Part shown: one piece after another, positions 23,401 through 35,644 of the stretch | Position numbering within the stretch: position 1 is the stretch's first letter | Layout of the letters: the number at the start of each line of letters is the position of its first letter | Made by a program: the position numbers and the translations under genes | Assembly: GCA_004352715.1 (NCBI GenBank) | Contig: SCFE01000011.1 | Coordinates: forward strand, 808,846-872,845 | Length of the DNA stretch: 64,000 nt | Origin: Hofstenia miamia | Lineage: Eukaryota; Xenacoelomorpha; Acoela | Direction: 5' to 3' | Notes under the pieces: model-generated | Seen by the model: the letters and a program-made list of their open reading frames with translations, nothing else | The model's database searches: none | What the model was told of the DNA's origin: nothing

Positions 23401-24365
23401 AAATAAATGGACTCGGTTTATCTCGATGCTTAAATAATTTTTTGCAGTTTCTTATCTATACTCGATCTAGTCAATAACCGATGCACTGCCAAATGATGAA
23501 CAGATATTCCAGTCCCTTTCATGAACTTTTGAGCTATGCCTTGTATAAAAACCTCGTGATGGGTGACGTTGTGATGCAAACAGTCAACTGTGTTTCTTTT
23601 TCTACTGCATGACTAATTTCAACCCCAGCCAAAACTGGTATTTGGTGGCCTAATTGCAAAAACACAAATATAATTACCATCTTTGGTTACGTTATTATGT
23701 GCACTACAAAACCTTAACCAAAAACTAAATTTCCAAATATTAGTCCATTTTTTGCGACAAAGTTTATATAACGTAATGTAAGAATTAATGTATTATAAGA
23801 AATGATACAAAATGCTATAATTGTATTAAAAAATAAAAATTTTAACGTTATGTGTTAAGATAAGAAAGTAATTATATAATGCATAATTGCTCAATTTTGC
23901 AAACACACAATACAATGTCATATATTGGGTCGCCTAATCCACTGAATTTTCAAATAAAATTGAAATAAAAGCAAAATCAAATAATAAAATTGCAGGATAC
24001 AAGCAATTTTTATAATTAATTTTTAGAAAAAATCATTTATTAAAAAACGAATTAAATTATGTATTATAAAAATTTTTCTTCTTTTACAAAAATCCTATTC
24101 ATTCCGAAAAATCTAAATTTCTTCCAATATCATTCTCCAATAATAACTTTGACTTAAACTTGTTTGTAAATCTTAAAAAAATTTAATTAGCTTCATTTGC
24201 GAGAAGAACGTTATGTGGTATATATTATACACCTAATATTCAAATACATCTACAATGTCAATTCAGTTTTCAATGTTAATTGACTTGTAATTACCAGCAA
24301 TTTGGATTTTGTACAGGCGACAAAGTCTGCCCGCTGCATATCTTACAGAAATAGCTATGCATACT
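20412..24365. other. Non-coding region with degenerate dispersed repeats
   Basis: No supported gene. GC-richer patches at 20,520-20,560, 22,030-22,140 and 22,370-22,480 contain gaccc/ggccc words (for example cagcacggcccagccc), unlike the AT-rich surroundings; similar patches recur at 33.7-34.2 and 57.7-57.8 kb and probably are old transposon fragments. Confidence 0.4.
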
Positions 24366-24532
24366 GGATATATATACATATACATATACATTTACATATA
24401 TACATATACATATATATATATACATATACATATATACATAAACATACATATACACATACATATGCACATATACATATACATATACACATACACATACAAA
24501 TATACATATATACATATGTATATATATATATA
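24366..24532. repeat. Compound (TA)(CA) microsatellite
   Basis: About 165 bp of TATACA-type repeats. Reading frames through it (YIYIHIH) are simple-sequence artefacts. It lies 141 bp on the 3' side of the micropeptide gene at 24,673-24,825. Confidence 0.95.
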
Positions 24533-24672
24533 TAACTTTTAATTATCTGAAAATTTAAATACGATTAGCGAGAAACATTTTATTACGACACAAGGAACAA
24601 GAAACAAAACGAATTCAGCTTAAGAGATAAAAATGACGGCATTTCATAAGACACCACAACTGCTGACCACAA

Positions 24673-24825
24673 TTAAATTCCGTACATCGTGTGGTAGTAA
24701 TGAAATGTTCCACAAAAAAGTAGCACCAGTGGAATTGGAGTTAACAGCAATAGTTCGTAATATTGGGTCAAAAATATTGCGAATAACAAAATAAGACCAC
24801 CAATAAAATATTCGTAACCAGGCAT
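24673..24825 (-). CDS. Micropeptide family member C, 50 aa, predicted two-helix membrane peptide
   Basis: The peptide begins MPGYEYFIGGLILLF, then AIFLTQYYELLL, TPIPLVLLFCGTF and a C-terminal HYYHTMYGI. The in-frame TGA three codons before the Met fixes the start. It aligns without gaps to the 46-aa member at 20,104 and with conserved Gly10 and PIP (30-32) to the 15,157 member. The tail is four residues longer than in the others. Downstream on the minus strand a GTAATAAAATG sequence near 24,580 provides an AATAAA polyadenylation signal about 90 bp past the stop. A longer alternative frame on the same strand overlaps it (24,644-24,838) but has no family support. Function unknown; a membrane hairpin is predicted. 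Confidence 0.7.
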   Translation of the reverse strand: MPGYEYFIGGLILLFAIFLTQYYELLLLTPIPLVLLFCGTFHYYHTMYGI

Positions 24826-24857
24826 TATCACTGTTCACTTGACGAAGATTATGAAGC

Positions 24858-24902
24858 CTAGAATTAGGATTGTGGCAGGTAGTTCAGTATGTGTAAACAT
24901 AC
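24858..24902 (-). other. Putative 45-nt leader intron of member C
   Basis: On the minus strand the sequence begins GTATGTTTACACATACTG and ends CCTAATTCTAG, a good GT...AG pair, 32 bp upstream of the start codon. The same GTATGTTT motif is found in front of the members at 15.2, 40.5 and 50.4 kb. Very short introns occur in some animals, but splicing is inferred only. Confidence 0.45.
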
Positions 24903-24959
24903 CAGCAATGCTTAGATTTTATTGATAGAACCAGTTTTGAAATTAAACCTTACCAGCTG

Positions 24960-25910
24960 TAAGTTCAGCAAATAAATAGTGTACGTTAGGGCTATTCCTA
25001 AAATGTTTTTAGTAATTTTGCAAAAGCTTGGGGTCACAAACGTAGAGAAATTATAAAATAGGCTTAAAAACACCAAAGAAAAATACTACACGTAAAAAAC
25101 ATCATGCTTTCTCAATTTTGAAATTTTATAGTAGTTATATACAGACGTATTATAAATACTAAGAATGCCAGTTTTTAAATGTAATGTTGTGAATTTGCAA
25201 CAAATGTACTATTTATTTAATGGTTATTAGTGCTTTGATGCTGACCTTGCAATATCTTCCATGAAGTTAAAAGAGTTCTGAGTTGCCAGATTTTTATAGA
25301 AACATCAATATACCAACACTTTTAAGTTCCAATAACTTTTATGTAATCTCTTTGTTTTGGAAAAGACCCTAGTGCGTTATGAAGCTCTAGATAGATGTTA
25401 GTATTAAAACATTGATTTTAAAAGCAAGCAGAGACCCAAGTATTGCAAATTAAATTTTGCTGAACATGAAACAATAAGGTAATGGAAAATTACAGCACTA
25501 AGAACAACCAAAAAATCAGTCCTTACTTTGAACTTTAGCTTTTCTCTAATTGCAAGGTTTTGCTGTCAAAGTTATGTGGGAATTATCCTATTCTGCCAAC
25601 CTGCAAACACAAGTTTTATTTCATATAACATTGTGATCACGGATAGGACAGAAGTTTCACTGGCCCTGCTTTAGGTTGGAATTACCATAACTCAGCCCGA
25701 AAAATCATTGTGATGTCTGACTTTACTGTATTGATGCAAATATATTGACTAAATTTTCATCAGGAAGCTCATTACACTGGCCAATCAAATTTCTCCAATA
25801 AAAGCGGTACAATTATTTCTCATTTTATTTTATTGTCAATAATTTTATAAATGATAGAAAACTTATAATTCTCTAAATCAATAGATTAAGCAATACTCCA
25901 TATTTTTATT
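24960..25910. other. Non-coding
   Basis: No gene or clear repeat seen. Confidence 0.35.
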
Positions 25911-26275
25911 CAGACTTGTCAACGAGCCGGTATTTCCAAGCTCGGCTCGGCTCGGCTCGTTTAAAGTTTGTGTAATTTCGGCTCGGCTGGCCACATAAAA
26001 TCTTTGAATAAGGCTCGTTTTAGCTCGGTATTTTTTAAAAATATTGTGCTCAAACAATTTTTTACATAGCTCTTTCTATTATTTAATAAACATTTCTTAA
26101 AGAAGATTATAGGAAAGGCATACTGATGCAAAAAATAAGAAAAATCTTCATAATCAAATTAACAAGCAGAACTATAAACTTGCTTTGCCTAAAATAGGCT
26201 CGTGTTGGGCTCGTTGTATATCAAATACTGGTGTCAAGCTCGGCTCGTTAGAAGCTCGGCTCGTTGACAAGTCTG
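25911..26275. mobile_element. MITE with perfect 18-21 bp inverted ends, copy 1
   Basis: The ends are CAGACTTGTCAACGAGCC and its reverse complement; the match extends three bases further outward (ATT/AAT). The interior has many (GCTCG)n words near both ends and an AT-rich middle without coding capacity. A related copy lies at about 57,176-57,573. Terminal CAG...CTG and length fit a non-autonomous hAT-like element, though I cannot see a clear target duplication. Confidence 0.75.
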
Positions 26276-27399
26276 AATCCAATATGGCATACCTGTCCCT
26301 GACTATACATTTTTACCTGATCCTGACTTGGCACGCTCCAAATAATTAGCTTGGCTAAAATCGGCTACGGCTACTAAATGTCAATCAACAATAACAGTAC
26401 AACACCAAGTGTGTTGCACCGAAGTGTACGAAGGAACATTATGTCAATTACAAGTCGGCGATTTTTCTATACTATTGAATGCAATACAGATTTGCCTCAA
26501 AGCAAGTTTCAGAACAGAAAATACCCGCACAATACAAATCCAAATATTTGTGTACGCTGGTAATATTCATTAGTAATTTATTGCCGATTTCTTATTTATA
26601 GTGTGATCGCAGTTAATTCTTGCACAATATTTATTACATGTTCATCCATGTATATAAATACTTTATGATATTTAAATAAGATATATGTTTCTTCAAATTA
26701 TTTAAATATATATTTTACACAGTTGAAAATCTTACAAAAAATTACTTTATGTAATAAAATTCATCAGAATATTTGTAACGGAGGAAAAGATAGAAAATTT
26801 CCCTTGTAAATGGATGGTTTTCCTATTACTCTATAAGCATAGCCAAGTTTATAAAGAAATTCATAGCTATTTATGCAAAATAATATTCTTCTCTAGATTT
26901 ACTTCTTCAAAAGATTCTTCAACTCTCATCCGGTATATTCATATGATGCGATCTAGGGACATTCTAGAATGTTGGGTGTATGAATAAAGGATGTCCTTTA
27001 TCATAGAATGTCTTCAGGTTTGTAAAATCATTTTTACTTCTTGAATTGTGGGAGCATTAACAAAACAATAACAGCTTTAAAAAATTCCTTCTAGAGTCAT
27101 TGGAAAAATTACGTCAATATTGTGGCAATACAAGAAATCGGAATTTTGCGCTAATTTTACATAGACTATAAACTATTCTAACACTTATTGGATTACAAAG
27201 CAAAATGTTTTCAAACAATAGCCGTTATATGAATGGTGCATGCTAATGGCTAGATGTATGAAAAACTTTCAAAACATTTTGTGGGGAATTTATTAAAAAT
27301 TGAAATTATATTACTGCTGCTAATATTTCCTAAATCCGTTTCTTGTACTATGATTCCATGTAAAATAAATTTTTCTAATAGGAGTTAAAAGATCTACCC

Positions 27400-27402
<3 letters not shown>
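26276..27402. other. Non-coding
   Basis: Nothing supported on either strand. Confidence 0.35.
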
Positions 27403-27437
<35 letters not shown>

Positions 27438-27783
27438 NNNNNNNNNNNNNNNNNNNNNNNNNNNNNNNNNNNNNNNNNNNNNNNNNNNNNNNNNNNNNNN
27501 NNNNNNNNNNNNNNNNNNNNNNNNNNNNNNNNNNNNNNNNNNNNNNNNNNNNNNNNNNNNNNNNNNNNNNNNNNNNNNNNNNNNNNNNNNNNNNNNNNNN
27601 NNNNNNNNNNNNNNNNNNNNNNNNNNNNNNNNNNNNNNNNNNNNNNNNNNNNNNNNNNNNNNNNNNNNNNNNNNNNNNNNNNNNNNNNNNNNNNNNNNNN
27701 NNNNNNNNNNNNNNNNNNNNNNNNNNNNNNNNNNNNATGCATATATATATATATATATAATATATATATATAAATATATATTT
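27403..27783. repeat. (TA)n microsatellite interrupted by a 299-bp gap
   Basis: TA repeats lie on both sides of Ns at 27,438-27,736. The assembly could not resolve the repeat length. Confidence 0.95.
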
Positions 27784-30008
27784 ATAACAAAAGTTAGATG
27801 TTGTTCGTAATTATAATCACTAAGGGCAAATTTAGTATCTAAACTCTGATCGCAATACTGAAGTGTACCAAAGTAAATCATGTAAATGTTAAGCTTTCAA
27901 TAAACAAAAAGCAGTAAATTCGGTGTTGGAAATATAATATATTTTTGGCTCATCAAAATGTGTAGTAAATTCACCAGCAAACACTATTAATTTACTAGAC
28001 AGGACAATGTTTTACGAATCAGAGCTTGTTTCAGCAAGACTCTCAAATGTCAAATGTAAATGCACGCAAGGTTTCTTAGTGAATCTTAAGTAATTGCCGA
28101 TTATTGGCAATTTTTCTTCTTAAGTTATACATTAATTGACTTTTTGTAAAGTATTCAATAGATTAATCGAGTTCCAATCATTGCAATTATTACACTAAAT
28201 TAATTAAATAGTGCATGCCCTCTATTATTTTTAAATAGATTTATTACCTTAATGCAGGTCTACACATTTTTTAAACAGTCACCAAAATCATTTATGGAAT
28301 GATGAACTGCAAGATGCTAGGCATGATTTGCAAGGGGGTGTACATCTAATATTGGTATTGAAAATGCTAATTGAGCTGTCCACAAAAAACCAACAGATTC
28401 TTTTTGATGACGTGGTAATCACTGAATAAATTTATGTTCATTTTTAGATGAACAAATTTATTTTAAAATAGAAGTAAGCTGTCTTTGATTTCTTCACACG
28501 TGTTACTTGGAAAACATTAAAAATTTTAGGACCAGTACTTAATATATACTTGCTGATGTATGTATTATGATTGGAGCGCACATAGAATTAATGAGGTAAT
28601 GGAAGTGTTCCCTCAGATCTTGCTGCTTCTTACAGGATGTGCCATTGCATATGAGGTTTGTTTGGACTTCTTAGAGAAGCGCAATGCATGTATTTGCACG
28701 CAAAATTAAAATCATAGTTATTTTGAAGATATTAGGCAGTTCCTTCAGATACATCAAGGATTGTTATTAAATGTTAATAAGCTCATCATTGTTTTTAAAT
28801 TCATATTAAGGAGGAACAAAACATTAAATTCTTACGTGTAAATATTAATTACAAATGATAATTAAATATTCTTAGAATTTGGTGAACTTAAAATTTCACT
28901 ATCATTAACACCTAGAACATTTTTGAAATTTTCGTCTTTAAAGTTGAGATGAAATAATATTTACACATGCACTAAATTGTTGATTGAAGGGCAATGAGAA
29001 CTCTTTTTCAATTTTATCCATAAACTTCCCACTGATTGGTGAATGTCCTTAAATGCAGGACCTACTATTATGTTAAGTGTTACCACCTAATCCCACTGCA
29101 CTTGTTTATCCCAGTGTCAAAGGATCTCGAGCCACGTATCCTTTATATTTCGTCCCAGCCCCTTACTCATTCTAGCATCAAGTAGCACTGTGATGCAAAC
29201 GCAACACGTTCAAATCAGTGAGTGCAACCTAACTGATGCATTGATGCGCAAAGTATGTAGTGGGTCATGTGGAATTTTACTATTGTTCTTCAAGGTAGAT
29301 AAATTTTTAAAGATCTCATTGAGACAATGAGGGTCTTATTCAACGGATTGCAGCCAATGATCCAGCATCAAGTGAACAATCCCTTATTTCCAAATAGTTG
29401 TAAAGGATGCAAAGATTAAGAGAAAACAGTCATAAGGGACATAGTTTAACAACGTCTATCAATGAGTCTTTGATTTCTGAACAGTTCTGAGAGACTTCCA
29501 GTTTCAGAGAAACTCAACTTGAGTATTATGCACCTTCACAAGTACAATCAGACATTGTTCGTAAATCTACAGACTCTGAATTACCATTAGTTGATTTTAT
29601 CCACTCTGTATATTCACTGGGGTTTGACAGAACATTATCATGAGTCAATTATTAAATCGAAACCCACATTTTTTTGCATCTAGATGAAAAATATTCAGAA
29701 CATTCGAGAATTCGTTTTTAGCACAGACAGATATATTTTTTTAGAAATAAATTTAAGGCAACAAGGCAACATTAAATTACTATGGATGTTTACTTGGGGC
29801 AAAGTTTTTTACTTCATTTAGGTCAATTCAATATCAATGTTTCTGATGTAACTACAGCAGAGTTGCTTAGCTGTGTCATATTTAGTACTCAAGTCCCTAT
29901 AAATAGAAAATAGATCAACATGAATTATATTTAACAAAACGTTTTAAAAAATTACTCTTCAAAATTGGAATGAAGAAATTTTTTCTGGTTTTGAAGACTT
30001 CGTGGTAG
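27784..30008. other. Non-coding, with one short signal-peptide-like frame
   Basis: No supported gene. A 36-codon plus-strand frame near 28,598 begins MEVFPQILLLLTGCAIA and resembles a signal peptide, but without family support it is only a curiosity. Coding-like debris without a recognisable domain lies around 29,330-29,640. Confidence 0.35.
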
Positions 30009-30149
30009 TTACAGATCAGTGCTGAGTGCAAGGGCCACGCCAATAATCAGTAATATCATAACCGCTGGTAAGAAGAAATGCCAAGAAGGGTTAATGCATA
30101 CAGCCAACAAAATTACTAGTCCAATTAAGTAGATAATGTAACGTATCAT
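30009..30149 (-). CDS. Micropeptide family member D, 46 aa, predicted two-helix membrane peptide
   Basis: The peptide begins MIRYIIYLIGLVILLAV, has a polar turn CINPSWH (18-24), then FFLPAVMILLIIGVALAL and ends STDL. An in-frame TAA lies six codons upstream of the Met. Tyr4 and Gly10 are conserved with the other members; the L-P of the second helix is at 27-28, exactly as in the member at 55,628, but two residues earlier than the PIP members. This suggests two subtypes within the family. One basic residue (Arg3) before helix 1 hints at the N-terminus facing the cytoplasm. It is the only member with no nearby TA tract on its 3' side and its leader lacks a clear GTATGTTT. Function unknown. Confidence 0.6.
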   Translation of the reverse strand: MIRYIIYLIGLVILLAVCINPSWHFFLPAVMILLIIGVALALSTDL

Positions 30150-31721
30150 TTTAAGAGTAACTGCTTACAAGTGTATTATAATGAAAAATAACAAATATAT
30201 TAATGTGACTGGTTGTTTGTTACATGCTTAAATTTACGCGTAATGATTAAGAAATTCTTAACACTGAAAATATTTATAAGAATTTTAACAACAGTATTCA
30301 AAATAGAACCTCGTTTCTTATTAGAATTTCATGGCTAAAATCTAAAACATTCGGTATATATATCTTAATACTTCTTTGATAATCAAGGCCAATTAATAAA
30401 TAATATATTTTCAGAATTGCATCCAAAGCTAAATTTATTTTATAAATTGGTTGCCCTAAATGTACCCTTCTTTTGTAACTCACAAATAGGTGCCACCACA
30501 GTTAAGTTGGGAAAAATATGTTTATCCACTTTTATCAGATTTTTATTATGAAATATGGTTTTGACAGACGACAGATTATAATGAATCAAGTTACAAACAT
30601 GAAATTCGATATAAAAAAAATATCTGCAAAACAATAAAGGAAAAAATTCAATAATCGGTGTAAATAATTAGTCAATTTGCAATTTAATTATATTCAGGAC
30701 ATGTTCATTAATCAGCTATTAAAATTTAAAATACCAGCAAGGAAACCAGCTAAATTGATTATATTGACGGTCAGTTTTTCTGTTGATAAAAGTTTATTGT
30801 CAGAAAATCCATTTTGTTTTGAATAATTCAGCTAAATATTTTTGGCTACGCCATCAGATTGTTGCCATCTGAAAATGTATAAGCTGATATAAGTAGAAAG
30901 TGTGAACAATATTGAAACTTGGGTACCATAGCTGTCTGAGTGTAATTGATGCTTAATTCTATTAGCCATAAAATCCCAAAACCCAATTATTGTTAACTTT
31001 AAATACATTTTCAACGTTTATATCTCAAAAAATAATGAAGATATCCAAAAGAAGACCACGATCTCTTACTTTGCGCACCGCAAGACTCAATGGGGTTTAG
31101 AAGTCTATCTGCATAGAAAAAACGCTTAGGGTTCATTGTTGATCCATTGGGTATATAAACTCTTATTCCACTAGGGATTTTTCAGAATATGTGATGACTT
31201 TATCAAAAAAAATTTCAAGCGCTGTTAACTCAAAAACTAATGAAGATATTTGAAATTTGGAAACACAACAAGAATTTCTCTTCTTCTGACATTGCGCAAA
31301 GCGCGCTTGGAGAGATGCACACTGCTTGTCTTCAGAAAAGATTTGCTGATGTTCACGGCTGTAGCCACGAGGGTACAAGGGGGTGAATTGTTTCTCCAAG
31401 AGGATCTGATTGCACCCCAAACAAAAATCAAATACAATCTGTTTCCTGTTACTGAGTGTTGCTAAGACGAATATTCTGGAAACAACTGAAACCAAAACCC
31501 AATTGAAGAGAACCGTTGCTATGGAGACGAAATATGGCAGGATCGGGCGGGGCATTTCGGGGTGGGTATGGAGCAAGATTTTTCAAAAGTAAGTACCCAT
31601 GGGTCAAATGTGGTGCGAAAGCACTTTTTAGTTAAGAAATATTGAAGTAAGAGATTACCAAATTCAGAGATTGTAAAAATATTTTTTACATCAAAGTTCT
31701 CTGCTTAAGAAAAATGGATTT
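30150..31721. other. Non-coding or unrecognised
   Basis: Minus-strand open frames at 30,440-30,634 and 31,163-31,576 (137 codons) show no domain I recognise. The stretch 31,020-31,600 is GC-richer than its surroundings and contains two similar segments (AAT-GAAGATAT contexts at about 31,033 and 31,240), so it may be an old transposon. Confidence 0.35.
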
Positions 31722-32160
31722 TTTTGAAATTTAATCGCATTTGAAAAAATAATTACCATGCACTTATAGCTCTTGGTGAAATTTGATTCTATTCAATGAC
31801 CTCAGCAAGATTATTTTGATCTGATTGGTAGTCAATAGGATTTGCAATTACATTGGAAAGAGGGCAATTGTCCTTGCATAAATGTATTGCATAAAAATTA
31901 GCTCTATAAAAAGCATTAAATAGTTAAAAATAAATTTTATTTTGCTATTAATGATAACGTTAATATGCATTGCCACATTAAAAATGGTCATTTAAACAAA
32001 ATGATTCTGTATTTTCTAGGAAGTAAGGACTCAAAATATTTGAGTGCAATGAAAATGGCCACAGAACAAGTATGGGCAATAAAATATTGTAAGTAGTGTT
32101 GGAGCAGAATTTTTGAGTAGGCCAACTTGGGGCGGTAGAATAAAAACATGGGGCAGTGTG

Positions 32161-32403
32161 CAGGGGCGTACCCAGGATTTTCTGACGGGGAGACATCAGG
32201 GGTTATTCCCTAATGCGGGGCAAAGCCCCGCCAAAATTTTTGAAAATATTGAGAAAATAGACCCTAAAAATGCATTCCTAATCCTAGATTTTAAATTTTT
32301 CAATTTTTTAAGAAAAATTTTTTTATTTATCTAGTCAAAATTTAATTTTTGGAAACCTGACAAGGGGGGGACATTCCATCATGTTCCCCTGGGTACGCCA
32401 CTG
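32161..32403. mobile_element. hAT-type MITE with 8-bp target duplication
   Basis: The 243-bp element starts CAGGGGCGTACCCAGG and ends CCTGGGTACGCCACTG, imperfect inverted repeats. It is bracketed by GCAGTGTG at 32,153-32,160 and 32,404-32,411, an 8-bp target duplication typical of hAT transposons. The interior has no transposase. CAGTGGCGTA-type ends are widespread in animal hAT MITEs. Confidence 0.85.
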
Positions 32404-32958
32404 GCAGTGTGGGGCAGATTTCAACACGTGTAAATGGGGCAGAAGTCAGTTAAAGCAAACGCTTGATGCGGGAACTTTAATAAGCACGGCTTGAGGCGGA
32501 TACATGTTGCACAGAGATNTTTTGAAATTTAATCGCATTTGAAAAAATAATTACCATGCACTTATAGCTCTTGGTGAAATTTGATTCTATTCAATGACCT
32601 CAGCAAGATTATTTTGATCTGATTGGTAGTCAATAGGATTTGCAATTACATTGGAAAGAGGGCAATTGTCCTTGCATAAATGTATTGCATAAAAATTAGC
32701 TCTATAAAAAGCATTAAATAGTTAAAAATAAATTTTATTTTGCTATTAATGATAACGTTAATATGCATTGCCACATTAAAAATGGTCATTTAAACAAAAT
32801 GATTCTGTATTTTCTAGGAAGTAAGGACTCAAAATATTTGAGTGCAATGAAAATGGCCACAGAACAAGTATGGGCAATAAAATATTGTAAGTAGTGTTGG
32901 AGCAGAATTTTTGAGTAGGCCAACTTGGGGCGGTAGAATAAAAACATGGGGCAGTGTG

Positions 32959-33201
32959 CAGGGGCGTACCCAGGATTTTCTGACGGGGAGACATCAGGGG
33001 TTATTCCCTAATGCGGGGCAAAGCCCCGCCAAAATTTTTGAAAATATTGAGAAAATAGACCCTAAAAATGCATTCCTAATCCTAGATTTTAAATTTTTCA
33101 ATTTTTTAAGAAAAATTTTTTTATTTATCTAGTCAAAATTTAATTTTTGGAAACCTGACAAGGGGGGGACATTCCATCATGTTCCCCTGGGTACGCCACT
33201 G
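32959..33201. mobile_element. Second assembled copy of the hAT MITE
   Basis: Identical to 32,161-32,403 and lying in the 797-bp duplicated block with the same flanks, so probably the same physical element. Confidence 0.75.
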
Positions 33202-33316
33202 GCAGTGTGGGGCAGATTTCAACACGTGTAAATGGGGCAGAAGTCAGTTAAAGCAAACGCTTGATGCGGGAACTTTAATAAGCACGGCTTGAGGCGGATA
33301 CATGTTGCACAGAGAT

Positions 33317-35440
33317 GGAACCATGCCTTGCTTTATATCGTACCATGCCGTGCACATGCCATGCCAGTGCTCATTTTACAGAAATTTCGTGCTCGTCCTG
33401 ACATTAATATATGTATCAAACATATTTGTTATTTTGATTTTCTACATCTATTAATTTTCACATTAAAATCATCGAAAGTTTAGTTTCTCGGACAATTTGT
33501 TAAAATATTGAAAACATTTATGGCCAAAGACATTTCATTCAAAGGATATAATCCAAGATGCTTTCTTCTTTCTTTGGAAAATGTATAGATTTTCATGCTG
33601 TGCTCAACTCGAGCTTCATTTTTTTTAATTTCGTATCGTGCTAGTGTCCCACTATGTCCTTTCGTGTCTTGCTCGTACCGAAAAATCAAGGTACGGTTCC
33701 AGTTGACCTCGAAAAGCTAATACCGGTTGGTCAGTTTTGGCCGGCACATTATATTTGCATTGTATAGTTAATCTGTGCAAGAATATATATATATATATAT
33801 GTTNCCAACTTATCAAATAAAACAAAGAACATTTTTTTAATTTTGGCCGGTAATTTTACCGGCTTTTTGAAATTTTTAAGCAGCTGCAGGCCGGCAAATT
33901 GCTAGCTGGTCGGTAGCCGGTTTCATCTTGCTTGAAAATTATAATAGGCCACAGCGACAAGGCTGCAGGCGGTATTGCATTTGAGCATCAATTAAAATAA
34001 TAAAAAGGATTTTTTAAAAAATCTATATGAAGTGATTTTAAAAAGCAATCACTACAGATTATCAATGTAGTTCGTGACACTGATCCTGTTCTGTCTTCAA
34101 CCTGATTTGCGATGCCTCAAGCCTTACCCGAGGCTTAGCCTTAGCAGATTAATCCTGATAGACCTGATCTAAACATCCTGACCTGACTCAATTTAATCGA
34201 AGAAAAACATTTTTGCAAGCGACATATTTCAAATTCTAACACTAATACTGTTTTTTGAATATGTTGCCAAATCGCTTCTTGTCTTCTTTTGAAATTTTCT
34301 TCTTTGGAGAAAGGGAATTAATTGCTTGATATAGAAGGCACATCAGTTCCTTGAATTGTAATGATATCATGAGTTCCAGATGCTCGCTCTAAAAAAGGTT
34401 GTGCATTTGAAAGGCTTTCCAAACAGGCGGCATTTTGTCAAAGAAGGTCCAACCTGATGTCCTTCCACCCGTTTTCTTCATTAAGAAAACGTTTGTAATA
34501 AGTTCTTAACAAAGTTTTCTATCTAAACAAAACAAGAATATCTGTAGTTTTTCAGATTTTTGAAATTTTGAAGAAAATATTAAGAATATAATTTTTTAAC
34601 TTGCCATACCCCAGAAGGCCCACCCGAATACCGGTAAGCTCAATTTCAACAACTAATGGAAATAACAAAATACAAATTTATGCACAACCAGTGTTTTTGT
34701 CGGTGGTCATCTAACAGGATTGTTCGTTTAGCTGTGATGATTTTGGTAGAAGCTAAAATATTATACTAGAATAGATATTTAAGTAACCCTATTTTGTACT
34801 CTGACGTGGTTTAAGGGGGTACGGTTGTCCCCTTCCCAAACGATCTAAGCATAATATGTGATTATTTCAACATAAAATAATTTTTTAGTGTTTTTCATAC
34901 GATAGAAATAATTTTTTGAACAATTTTATGCACTGCCACTAATAAAAAATGTCTTTAAAAATATAAAACTTAAAGTTTTGTGAACCTCATAAATCATTGC
35001 CATTTTTGGCGAATATGATTGGATTTTGAATAAATTGCAAATATATAATCGTTTTATAACATAAAATAAAAAATTGAAGCCCCCTCCCCCATTCGAAATC
35101 TTCTAGGACCGCAACTGTTGGGATTACACATTTATTTTTCAGTAACATTATGATGTAAAATAAAAACATAAGTACTCATTTAGAAATGTTATTCCATTTT
35201 TTCTAATTAAGAAAAGCCTGCACCCTAAATAATTGCTCTATCTCGAAACCACTCTGAGATTGGTCAGAAACAAAAATTATACTCCAGTATAACAATAATA
35301 AAATGTTTCGGGGGCGTCTTTAATGATTGAAGGACATACTTGTTACTAATGTTCCCAAAAGAAGTGGTTAATTTCTTGACATTGTCTTTTTGCATTATGC
35401 TCATGATTTACTAGTTTTATTCTCTATCCGTACCCACCCC
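33317..35440. other. Non-coding with degenerate repeats
   Basis: Between 33,700 and 33,950 the word GGCCGG/CCGGC recurs around a TA tract and an N at 33,804, and 34,080-34,200 has cctgacct words; both look like old transposon fragments. No supported gene. Confidence 0.35.
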
Positions 35441-35644
35441 ACCATTAACATTGGTACCCATATCAGCTCTNNNNNNNNNNNNNNNNNNNNNNNNNNNNNN
35501 NNNNNNNNNNNNNNNNNNNNNNNNNNNNNNNNNNNNNNNNNNNNNNNNNNNNNNNNNNNNNNNNNNNNNNNNNNNNNNNNNNNNNNNNNNNNNNNNNNNN
35601 NNNNNNNNNNNNNNACCATTAACATTGGTACCCATATCAGCTCT
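35441..35644. repeat. 30-bp direct repeat flanking a 144-bp gap
   Basis: The 30 bases before the Ns (35,441-35,470) are repeated immediately after them (35,615-35,644). This is either an assembly overlap or a tandem repeat that collapsed into the gap. Confidence 0.85.

Larger units (their letters stand above)
31722..33316. repeat. 797-bp direct repeat flanking an N at 32,519
   Basis: 31,722-32,518 matches 32,520-33,316 at a constant offset of 798. The two copies abut a single N, so this is most likely one locus assembled twice. Everything inside, including the MITE, is therefore counted twice. Confidence 0.9.

Noticed and set aside
24291-24542. Overlapping open frames with YIYIHIH or MYVYVYM repeats on both strands
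   Set aside because: Translations of a TA/CA microsatellite. The same holds for frames through TA tracts at 41.1-41.4, 55.9-56.05 and 62.8-62.95 kb.
24644-24838. 64-codon minus-strand frame overlapping micropeptide C
   Set aside because: Longer, but without similarity to the family; the shorter frame aligns without gaps to the member at 20,104.
28598-28711. 36-codon frame with signal-peptide-like start
   Set aside because: Single instance, no paralogue, no clear splice or polyadenylation context; left as a note only.
31978-33132. Pairs of identical 72-73 codon frames on opposite strands
   Set aside because: They come from the 797-bp block assembled twice and from within the MITE; no domain and no family.
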